From Candidatus Hecatellales archaeon B24 (lineage in GTDB: Archaea; Thermoproteota; Bathyarchaeia; Hecatellales; Hecatellaceae), in NCBI GenBank assembly GCA_001593855.1, contig LUCC01000016.1, positions 1-11,779 on the forward strand: DNA of 11,779 nt, in the 5' to 3' direction. The notes beneath the pieces were generated by a model. The model was not told where the DNA came from and searched no databases. It saw only the letters and a list, made by a program, of their open reading frames with translations. A program made the translations under genes and the position numbers. Shown here in pieces: positions 1 to 5,740 of this stretch (position 1 is its first letter; every line of letters starts with the position of its first letter).

Positions 1-1014
1 AACCCCTTTAACTTCCCGGCAGATTTTTTCCGCAGTAAGCTTTGCAAGCACGTTGTAGATTTTACCCACATGGCTTACAGGGTTTTTCCCGGCTGTTGCC
101 TCCAAGCTCATCTGTCTGCACGGGGTTATAAGCCCGTTAATCCTGTTCCCCCTACCCGTGTTTCCATCGTCTCCCATCTCCGCGGAGGTCCCTGTAACTG
201 TGAGGTAGAATAATCCAGACCTAGGTTTATCTCCAACGTTAACCTGGACGCTGACCTCTAGGTTTCCCGTGACCTTAGCGGCGAAGTCTTCGATTTTACG
301 TTTAACTTCCTCCTTAACGTTTACGTAATGGTCTGGGTCTGGGATTAAACTGCTAATCATGGCGGCTGAGATTGTAAGGTTAACTTTTCCTTTAAGCCTT
401 AAACCCATAACTTTGATGTCCTCTCCAACCTCCGGAAGCTCCTTCTTGAACTTTTTAGAGTTTAAAAGCTTCTCAGCTTCGAGGACAAGCCTTTCAGTGG
501 CAGTTAGAGGAGCGAAGCCTACTCCGAAGGAGGTGTCGTTAGCCAGCGGCGAACGTTTTCTAAGGTTGAAAATTCCTACAAGGTCCTGTGAGCCACGCCT
601 AACCATGCCTGTAATCTTAACATGCCTGTCAGGGTCTAGGAACCGGAAGTTTCTCCTGATGAAGTCTTTAGCAGTTTTCTCAACGATTTCCTCTACAGGT
701 ACAGATTTCACGCTCTTAGATGTTTTAATTTCGGTTGTGGCTCTGCCGGCAACTATAATGTTGATGGGTTCTAGTACTTCTCCTCCTCCAAATCTTGGAT
801 TGGCTCTGCCTCCTACCACTAAGCCTTTATCAACGTTATGGTGGAAGATGACGCCGAACTCTTTTAGGTAGTACCTGCAGAGCCCTAGGCTTAAAGCTTC
901 TGAAACAGCGTCAGCGATGTAGTCGGGATGTCCCACTCCCTTTCTCTCAACCATTTCAACGTTAAAATCGGATACAGACTTCACTCCAAGCTTTTCTATG
1001 GAAATTCTCGCCAA
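1..1014 (-). CDS. mat: Archaeal S-adenosylmethionine synthetase (methionine adenosyltransferase), 3' end cut by window
   Basis: Cytosolic enzyme that makes S-adenosylmethionine from methionine and ATP. I translated the minus strand by hand. From residue 21 it reads MVERKGVGHPDYIAD, the archaeal MAT N-terminal signature, followed by a GGRANPRFGGGEV block, DPDRHVKITG, and near the window edge GDDGNTGRGNRINGLITP and EATAGKNPVSHVGKIYN. These are hallmarks of the archaeal family, which is very divergent from bacterial MetK. About 338 codons are present; the family usually runs near 400, so the C-terminus lies off the left edge. I chose the TTG at 1014. An in-frame GTG at 1038 sits only a few bases from the TATA box at 1042-1049, too close to be transcribed, whereas 1014 lies where the transcript should begin. 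An AGGTGT at 1021-1026 could also serve as a ribosome site. Family assignment is firm; the start is likely. Confidence 0.95.
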   Translation of the reverse strand, partial: MARISIEKLGVKSVSDFNVEMVERKGVGHPDYIADAVSEALSLGLCRYYLKEFGVIFHHNVDKGLVVGGRANPRFGGGEVLEPINIIVAGRATTEIKTSKSVKSVPVEEIVEKTAKDFIRRNFRFLDPDRHVKITGMVRRGSQDLVGIFNLRKRSPLANDTSFGVGFAPLTATERLVLEAEKLLNSKKFKKELPEVGEDIKVMGLRLKGKVNLTISAAMISSLIPDPDHYVNVKEEVKRKIEDFAAKVTGNLEVSVQVNVGDKPRSGLFYLTVTGTSAEMGDDGNTGRGNRINGLITPCRQMSLEATAGKNPVSHVGKIYNVLAKLTAEKICREVKGV

Positions 1015-1041
1015 TTTCCTACACCTACAAAACTTCACTTC

Positions 1042-1049
1042 TTATAAAG
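1042..1049 (-). promoter_or_regulatory. TATA box for the mat gene
   Basis: On the minus strand this reads CTTTATAA. Its centre is about 31 bases before the TTG at 1014. With usual archaeal TATA-to-start spacing the transcript would begin near 1019-1023, giving a very short leader. This supports TTG 1014 over GTG 1038 and gives mat its own promoter, separate from the upstream Sm-like gene. Confidence 0.6.
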
Positions 1050-1074
1050 CAGCCTTCCAGCAGCTTTTCACACC

Positions 1075-1302
1075 TTACTCAAAGCTTATGAAAATTATGT
1101 TGTTTCCACGGATAAAGACGCTTCCGTAGTCGGCTACAAGCTCATTGCTGTTGTATTCGGTGGCATTATCGAGAATCAGGTTCATGTAGTTGTCGCATTT
1201 CACTAGAACACCCCTGTACTCCGTGTCGTTTTTCAGACGTATCTTAACATTACTGTTGATATTTTTGAAGAGAAAGGACAGCGGCTTCTTGCCTGTTTCC
1301 AA
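1075..1302 (-). CDS. Sm-like archaeal protein (SmAP/LSm), 75 aa
   Basis: Small RNA-binding protein expected to form a ring-shaped heptamer or hexamer that binds U-rich RNA. The Sm1 motif spans about residues 17-45 (VKIRLKNDTEYRGVLVKCD, then NYMNLIL), with the Asp-x-x-Met-Asn RNA-contact pattern. The Sm2 motif is near residues 62-72 (VFIRGNNIIFI), with the usual Arg-Gly before the last strands. At 75 residues it has normal length for the family and no extra domain. The start is TTG at 1302: the frame has a TAG stop four codons upstream and no other start, and a GAGGT site lies about 10 bases before it. It lies head-to-tail with mat, 60 bases away, but mat has its own TATA box. A divergent promoter region separates it from the plus-strand gene at 1433. 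Confidence 0.93.
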   Translation of the reverse strand: METGKKPLSFLFKNINSNVKIRLKNDTEYRGVLVKCDNYMNLILDNATEYNSNELVADYGSVFIRGNNIIFISFE

Positions 1303-1361
1303 GACGTAAACCTACCTCTCGCCCTAAAGCATTCTCCCAAGCCTAAAATAAGCTATTTATC

Positions 1362-1377
1362 CTATAAAATTTTTAAG
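1362..1377. promoter_or_regulatory. Shared AT-rich core of a divergent promoter
   Basis: The plus strand has TATAAAAT at 1363-1370, predicting a transcript start near 1392 and a leader of about 40 bases for the gene at 1433. The minus strand of the same block reads CTTAAAAATTTTATAG, which can serve the Sm-like gene with a start near 1340-1350. The two promoters therefore appear to overlap. Assignment rests on motif and spacing only. Confidence 0.5.
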
Positions 1378-1411
1378 GTTCTCCTAGCCAAAAGATAATT
1401 GTCAGCCTAGA

Positions 1412-1428
1412 GGCTTTGGGTGAAAGCC
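1412..1428 (+). promoter_or_regulatory. Leader hairpin with the Shine-Dalgarno site in its loop
   Basis: GGCTTT (1412-1417) pairs perfectly with AAAGCC (1423-1428) around the five-base loop GGGTG. The ribosome site GGTGA (1419-1423) is 9 bases before the ATG at 1433, so it occupies the loop and the first base of the closing stem. The hairpin would form in the leader RNA and could modulate access to the site. It is a short stem, so function is inference. Confidence 0.4.
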
Positions 1429-1432
1429 GTCA

Positions 1433-1696
1433 ATGCCGTGGAGAAATCTAACAATCCCCTTCCACTGGACTCATGATAAAACTGGTTTTTTGAAGAATAT
1501 TCTCGAGAAGTTTTTCTGCGATGAGAAACTTAACTTCAACGAGCTTAACCTGCTTCGCTGGTATGTTTACCAGTGGGTTCACTCCCACTACAGGAAGCCG
1601 GAGAACTATAAGCGGATTAGAATAATGTCGCAGAAGGAGTTGAAGAGTTATATTCTCAAGGTTTTGGTTAGGCGGTATGGGATTCTGCCCTTTTAG
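1433..1696 (+). CDS. Hypothetical protein, basic and aromatic-rich, 87 aa
   Basis: I do not recognise the family. The protein has about 16 Lys/Arg against 7 Asp/Glu and is rich in aromatics (Trp at 3, 12, 43, 48; six Phe; six Tyr). Residues 33-50 look like an amphipathic helix carrying WYVYQWV, and the C-terminal third (54-82) is strongly basic. There is no signal peptide, no membrane segment and no clear metal site, though His11, His14, Cys29, His50 and His52 are present. This composition would suit a nucleic-acid binder, which is only a guess. Support for a real gene: ATG with GGTGA 9 bases upstream, a good TATA box at 1363-1370, natural codon use, and position in a gap of otherwise unexplained length. 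A frame on the opposite strand (1448-1699) overlaps it but looks less protein-like. It lies directly before the purine operon but seems separately transcribed. Confidence 0.65.
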   Translation: MPWRNLTIPFHWTHDKTGFLKNILEKFFCDEKLNFNELNLLRWYVYQWVHSHYRKPENYKRIRIMSQKELKSYILKVLVRRYGILPF

Positions 1697-1733
1697 CATT
1701 TTTACATAAAAATGTTAATATGAACCATTTTTA
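1697..1733. repeat. Near-perfect palindrome plus a third half-site upstream of the pur promoter
   Basis: CATTTTTA (1697-1704), the spacer CA, then TAAAAATG (1707-1714) form an 8+2+8 inverted repeat. A third copy of CATTTTTA follows at 1726-1733. The spacer is too short for an RNA hairpin, so a dimeric DNA-binding protein site is the more natural reading. The T5 runs just after the stop at 1696 could instead act as an archaeal oligo-T terminator for the upstream gene. It lies about 20-50 bases before the TATA box of the operon. Confidence 0.5.
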
Positions 1734-1746
1734 GCATAAATTTAAG

Positions 1747-1760
1747 CAAAAATTATTTAT
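1747..1760 (+). promoter_or_regulatory. BRE/TATA promoter of the purine operon
   Basis: An A-rich stretch (CAAAAA from 1747, BRE-like) runs into ATTATTTAT at 1752-1760. Standard archaeal spacing puts the transcript start near 1780-1784, giving a leader of about 30 bases before the TTG of purC. No other TATA-like block of this quality lies between 1761 and 1811. Confidence 0.55.
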
Positions 1761-1811
1761 GAGACCGCATCTAACCTATCAGTGGGGGTATAATTAAAGG
1801 GTAGGAAACTG

Positions 1812-2528
1812 TTGAGGAAAATCGGAGAAGGAAAAACAAAAATCGTTTACAAAAGCCCCCAGCGAGACCAAGTGCTCCTAAAGTTTAAAGATGACATAAC
1901 CGCCCTAGACGGGGTTAAAAAAGACAGAATCCCTGGAAAGGGCTCCATAAACGCCAGGCTTTCTGCTTTCCTCTTCAAGCTTCTCGAAGCCGGAGGCGTT
2001 CCAACCCACTTCCTCAAAGCTGAAAACTCTTCAACTCTGAGAACCGTAAAGCTTCAGATGATACCTGTGGAAGTGGTCTGCCGGAACGTTGCCACAGGAA
2101 GACTTGTTAAAACGTATCCCTTCTACAGGCAGGGAGACCGGTTAAAGAAGCCTCTCGTAGAATTTTTCCTTAAAGATGACCGCTACCACGACCCACTTTT
2201 ATCCGAGGAGCACATGAAGGTTTTCGGTCTTGCCAGTCTAGGCGAAATCAAAGCCATGAAGCAAATCACTCTTAAAGCCAACAGGGTTCTGAAAGGATTC
2301 TTAAAGCGTAAGGGCTTAAGGCTTGTGGACTTCAAGCTAGAGTTCGGCAGAGACCCTGAAGGAAAGCTCAGAGTTGGAGACGAGTTAAACCTAGACTCCA
2401 TGAGGCTTTGGAGTTTAAAGACAGGGCTTTCCCTCGACAAGGATGTTTACAGGAGAGGAGGAAGCCTAGAAGAAGTGGCGAAAGTATACCGGGAAACCTA
2501 TAAGATAATTATGGGGGAGGAACCCTAA
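1812..2528 (+). CDS. purC: SAICAR synthetase (phosphoribosylaminoimidazole-succinocarboxamide synthase)
   Basis: Joins aspartate to CAIR using ATP to give SAICAR, the step after carboxylation of the imidazole ring. At 238 residues it has normal single-domain length. The N-terminus carries the ATP-site motif GEGKTKIVY (5-13). Next come KKDRIPGKGSINARLS, then VEVVCRNVATGRLVK, the conserved arginine-rich signature, then LVEFFLKDD. The second signature is LVDFKLEFG with the downstream GDELNLDSMRLW. The start is TTG at 1812: an in-frame TAA lies 21 bases upstream with no other start between, and GGTAGG sits 6 bases before. It is the first gene of the operon, so the promoter at 1747-1760 should drive it and everything to purE. 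Its stop directly abuts the purS start (TAA then GTG), which suggests translational coupling. Confidence 0.97.
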   Translation: MRKIGEGKTKIVYKSPQRDQVLLKFKDDITALDGVKKDRIPGKGSINARLSAFLFKLLEAGGVPTHFLKAENSSTLRTVKLQMIPVEVVCRNVATGRLVKTYPFYRQGDRLKKPLVEFFLKDDRYHDPLLSEEHMKVFGLASLGEIKAMKQITLKANRVLKGFLKRKGLRLVDFKLEFGRDPEGKLRVGDELNLDSMRLWSLKTGLSLDKDVYRRGGSLEEVAKVYRETYKIIMGEEP

Positions 2529-2786
2529 GTGAAAGCTTACACCGTGGAAATCGTAATTGAAAACAAGCCTGCAGCCCGAGACCCTGAAGGGGAAACCATC
2601 CATCGAGACCTCATTCTCAAAGGCGGATACGTAAACGTGAAGGCTGTTAGAACCGGGAAATATCTCCGCATGACCATAGAAGCCAGCAGCCCCTGGGAAG
2701 CTGAGAGGCTTGCCTTCGAAATGTGCAATTCACTACGTATCTACAACCCTGTTGCCCATGTCTACCGGATTAAGGTGCTAGAATAG
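2529..2786 (+). CDS. purS: FGAM synthase subunit PurS
   Basis: Small non-catalytic subunit that bridges PurQ and PurL in the three-part formylglycinamidine ribonucleotide synthase, thought to help channel ammonia between them. At 85 residues it fits the PurS family. Visible landmarks are the N-terminal strand YTVEIVIENKPAARDPEGETI (family pattern of a conserved Asp-Pro-Glu-Gly), the segment VKAVRTGKYLRMTIEA in the middle, and the C-terminal half with AERLAFEMCNSLRIYNPVAHVY, close to the usual leucine-asparagine-proline ending of PurS. The start is GTG at 2529, immediately after the purC stop, with the strong ribosome site GGGGAGG at 2513-2521 inside the end of purC. Presence of a separate PurS goes with the small form of PurL, which is what lies downstream. 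Confidence 0.95.
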   Translation: MKAYTVEIVIENKPAARDPEGETIHRDLILKGGYVNVKAVRTGKYLRMTIEASSPWEAERLAFEMCNSLRIYNPVAHVYRIKVLE

Positions 2787-2787
2787 C

Positions 2788-3492
2788 ATGGTTAGAATAG
2801 CTGTCATAAGATTTCCAGGGTCCAACTGCGACCTTGACGTAGTTCACGTGCTCAAAAACGTTTTAGGAGTTGAAGCCAGCCTGGTGTGGCATAAAGAGTT
2901 TAAAGCTTTAGGCTACGACGGAGTTGTGCTTCCTGGAGGCTTCTCCTACGGTGACTACCTCCGAAGCGGGGCTATAGCCGCTAGAAGCCCTGCACTAGAG
3001 CACGTTAAGGTTATGGCTGACAACGGCCTTCCCGTCCTTGGAATATGCAACGGCTTCCAAATTCTGGTGGAAGCAGGAATTCTGCCTGGAGCTCTACTTC
3101 CAAACGAAAATTTAAAGTTCATATGCAAGTGGGTTTGCATCCGCTGTGATAACGGCTGGACGGCTTTCACTTGGGGGATACCTGAAGGGAAAGTCCTGCA
3201 CATTCCCATAGCCCATAAGGAAGGACGGTACTTCAACGATGAAGCTGAACTTGAGAGGCTGAGCAGGAAACGCATGATAGTTTTCCGCTACACAGACTGG
3301 AAGGGGGAAGCTGTACCAGAGGCAAACCCCAACGGCTCCGTAAGAAACATCGCCGGAATATGCAACGAGAAAGGAAACATTCTAGGACTTATGCCCCATC
3401 CTGAAAGAGCCTCAGAAGAGCTTTTAAGCCCAAACAGGAACGCAGACGGGCTTCTCCTCTTCAAGTCCATGGCCGAGTATGTTAAGAGGTAA
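2788..3492 (+). CDS. purQ: FGAM synthase glutaminase subunit PurQ
   Basis: Class I glutamine amidotransferase that releases ammonia from glutamine for PurL. The full triad is visible: Cys87 in the nucleophile elbow LGICNGFQ, and His204 with Glu206 in GLMPHPERA. The N-terminus has the family pattern RFPGSNCDLD (8-17) and the oxyanion-strand motif LPGGFSYGDYLRSGAIAA (48-65). Length (234) is normal. The ATG at 2788 comes one base after the purS stop, with AAGGTG at 2772-2777 about 10 bases before it. Downstream, purL begins 7 bases after this stop, or overlaps it by 14 bases if the longer purL start is used. Nothing looks degenerate, so glutamine-dependent FGAM synthesis should be functional. 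Confidence 0.97.
   Translation: MVRIAVIRFPGSNCDLDVVHVLKNVLGVEASLVWHKEFKALGYDGVVLPGGFSYGDYLRSGAIAARSPALEHVKVMADNGLPVLGICNGFQILVEAGILPGALLPNENLKFICKWVCIRCDNGWTAFTWGIPEGKVLHIPIAHKEGRYFNDEAELERLSRKRMIVFRYTDWKGEAVPEANPNGSVRNIAGICNEKGNILGLMPHPERASEELLSPNRNADGLLLFKSMAEYVKR
3486..3490 (+). promoter_or_regulatory. Ribosome site that fixes the purL start
   Basis: GAGGT, 9 bases before the ATG at 3500, inside the last codons of purQ. The alternative in-frame ATG at 3479 has no comparable site in front of it. This is the reason for choosing 3500. Confidence 0.6.
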
Positions 3493-3499
3493 AAGGGAA

Positions 3500-5740
3500 A
3501 TGGCTCCTTCCAGGCTTAGAAAGGTTCCAGAAGGCGTAAGCCTAACCTCAAAGGAGGTAGCCTGGATTAGGCGTAAGCTTGGAAGAGAGCCTAACCCCGT
3601 AGAGTGGGGCATGTTCGACATCATGTACTCCGAGCACTGCTCCTATAAGAGCAGCAGGCCTGTCCTCAAGATTCTTCCAAGCAAGGGCCCCAAGGTCATA
3701 GTGGGGCCAGGATACGACTCAGGTATAGTTGACCTAGGAGACGGCTACGTTGTAGCCTTTAAAGTTGAAAGCCATAACCATCCGTCAGCTATTGAGCCCT
3801 ACAACGGTGCGGCAACAGGGATAGGAGGGATAGTCCGGGATATTCTATGCGTTGGAGCTAGGCCTGTGGCGCTTTTGGACTCGCTTAGATTCGGAAGCCT
3901 TCAAAGCCCTCACAGCCGATGGCTTTTCCGCTACGTGGTTAAAGGCATAGCCGACTATGGGAACTGTATAGGTGTGCCGACGGTTGCAGGCGAAGTGGAG
4001 TTCGACCAGAGCTTTGAAAAGAATTGCCTTGTAAACGTTGCTTGCGTTGGAATTGCAAGGAAAGAAGACATAATACTCGCCGAGTTCAAAAATCCCGGCG
4101 ACATCATAGTTCTGATAGGAGGCTCAACGGGCAGAGATGGAATCCACGGAGTAACCTTCGCCTCCAAAACTTTAAGCGAAGAATCCGAGGCTGACAGGCC
4201 GGCTGTCCAGATTGGAGACCCATTCATGAAAAAACTACTCATAGAAGCCGTGTTGGAAGCCCTGAAAACAGGGTTTGTAAGCGGAGTTAAAGATTTGGGA
4301 GGAGGAGGATTAACCTGCGCCACCTCCGAGATGTCGGCTAAAGGAGGCGTAGGCGTAGAAATAAACCTTGACAGGGTTCATGTCCGCGAGGAGGGAATGA
4401 ACGCCTACGAGCTTATGCTTTCAGAGTCGCAGGAGCGTATGCTTTTCGCCGTTAAGCCGGAAGGGTTGAAAACCGTGCTGGAAGTCCTCGAGAAATATGA
4501 GATACCATACTCCGTCCTCGGGAAAGTTGTAGAGGGAGGCCTGCTTAAGGCAGACTTTAAAGGCGAAACCGTGATAAACGTGCCAGCTGAACTGGTGGCA
4601 AGAGCTCCCATAATTAGGAGGAAAGCCAAAAAGCCTCTGGAAAGCCAGGACAAGCTTAAAACTTTAAAGCCCAGCCAACCTGAAAACCTTCGGAAGACTT
4701 TCCTAGAGCTTCTCAGCTCTCAGAACATTTCAAGCAGAGAATGGGTTTACAGGCAGTACGACCATGAAGTCGGAGTTAGAACCGTTGTCAAGCCGGGCGA
4801 CGGAGATGCAACGGTTTTAAGGCTTATCGACGTGCCCAAGGCCGTTGCCGTAACCTTCGACGCCAACAGCCGCCATTCAGCCTTAGACCCCTTCAGCGGC
4901 CATGCAGGAGCCCTAGCTGAAGCCGCGAGAAACCTAGTATGCGTGGGAGCTGAGCCGCTGGCCTACACTGACTGCTGCAACTTCGGCAACCCTGAGAAGC
5001 CTGAGGTTTTCTGGCAGTTTAAACGTGGAATCGAAGGGCTTGCCTCCATGAGTAAAGGACTGAAAATCCCGTGTGTTGGAGGAAACGTAAGCTTCTACAA
5101 CGAAGACGAGGAAACAGGGCTTGCTGTTAAGCCTACCACAACCATAGTCATGGTAGGCCTAATCGAGAAACTGGACTATATCACCACTATGAGCTTGAAA
5201 GAGGCTGGAGACGCCCTTATAATAGTTGGAACAACGCTTCCAGAAATGGGAGGCTCCGAATACTACCATGAAATTTTAAAGTTCAACGGAGGAGAACCTC
5301 CCAAAGCCAGCGTTAGAAGAGAGAAAGCCACCATTAAAACGGTTTTGAAGGCCATACGTAAGGGGCTTGTGAAGGCTGCCCACGACTGCTCCAAGGGAGG
5401 GCTGGCTGCAGCCCTAGCCGTCATGGCTGTCAAAGGCAAACACGGGTTAAACGTGAACTTAGAGCGAATCCCAAGCCTTAAAGTGGGAAGGCTTGACGAA
5501 CTCTTATTCTCTGAAAGCTACGCCAGAGTTCTTTTGGAAGTTCCCAAAAGGAAGGTTGAAAAAGTTTTGAAGATAGCGTCTAAAAGCGGGGCTTCAGCTT
5601 CGCAGATTGGAGAAGTCACAGACCGGGAAGCTTTCACTCTTAAACTTAAAGGTAAGCCTGTTATCGACTGCAGCCTCAGCGAGCTGGAGGAGGCCTGGCT
5701 GACCCCCATACCCAAAGCTTTGGAGGGCTCTCCAGCTTGA
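3500..5740 (+). CDS. purL: FGAM synthase catalytic subunit PurL (small form)
   Basis: ATP-dependent subunit that converts FGAR plus ammonia into FGAM, working with PurS and PurQ. It shows the duplicated AIR-synthase-like fold. Repeat one has the catalytic-histidine region YSEHCSYKSSRP (His46), KVESHNHPSAIEPYNGAATGIGG (88-110) and DLGGGGLTCATSEMSAKGG. Repeat two has DANSRHSALDPFSGHAGALAEAARN and AAHDCSKGGLAAALAVMA. With the start at ATG 3500 it is 746 residues, typical of the small bacterial/archaeal form without a fused glutaminase. I prefer 3500 to the in-frame ATG at 3479 because GAGGT lies 9 bases before it and the extra seven residues look like read-through of the purQ end. The stop overlaps the purF start by four bases (TTGA), so the two are probably translationally coupled. 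Confidence 0.96.
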   Translation: MAPSRLRKVPEGVSLTSKEVAWIRRKLGREPNPVEWGMFDIMYSEHCSYKSSRPVLKILPSKGPKVIVGPGYDSGIVDLGDGYVVAFKVESHNHPSAIEPYNGAATGIGGIVRDILCVGARPVALLDSLRFGSLQSPHSRWLFRYVVKGIADYGNCIGVPTVAGEVEFDQSFEKNCLVNVACVGIARKEDIILAEFKNPGDIIVLIGGSTGRDGIHGVTFASKTLSEESEADRPAVQIGDPFMKKLLIEAVLEALKTGFVSGVKDLGGGGLTCATSEMSAKGGVGVEINLDRVHVREEGMNAYELMLSESQERMLFAVKPEGLKTVLEVLEKYEIPYSVLGKVVEGGLLKADFKGETVINVPAELVARAPIIRRKAKKPLESQDKLKTLKPSQPENLRKTFLELLSSQNISSREWVYRQYDHEVGVRTVVKPGDGDATVLRLIDVPKAVAVTFDANSRHSALDPFSGHAGALAEAARNLVCVGAEPLAYTDCCNFGNPEKPEVFWQFKRGIEGLASMSKGLKIPCVGGNVSFYNEDEETGLAVKPTTTIVMVGLIEKLDYITTMSLKEAGDALIIVGTTLPEMGGSEYYHEILKFNGGEPPKASVRREKATIKTVLKAIRKGLVKAAHDCSKGGLAAALAVMAVKGKHGLNVNLERIPSLKVGRLDELLFSESYARVLLEVPKRKVEKVLKIASKSGASASQIGEVTDREAFTLKLKGKPVIDCSLSELEEAWLTPIPKALEGSPA

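Noticed and set aside
359..871. 170-codon plus-strand open frame
   Set aside because: It lies antisense to the archaeal methionine adenosyltransferase, whose minus-strand translation is strongly conserved. The plus-strand product is Ser/Pro/Leu-rich with no recognisable motif.
1046..1066. Possible terminator hairpin after the Sm-like gene (AAAGC with GCTTT)
   Set aside because: Only five outer pairs, with mismatched inner bases and no T-run. It overlaps the mat promoter, so it is probably chance.
1448..1699. 83-codon minus-strand frame opposite the small hypothetical gene
   Set aside because: It has no good ribosome site or TATA box that I could see and a less protein-like composition. The plus-strand frame has both signals.
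3479..3499. Longer purL start at ATG 3479
   Set aside because: No ribosome site before it, and it overlaps purQ. The ATG at 3500 has GAGGT at ideal spacing.
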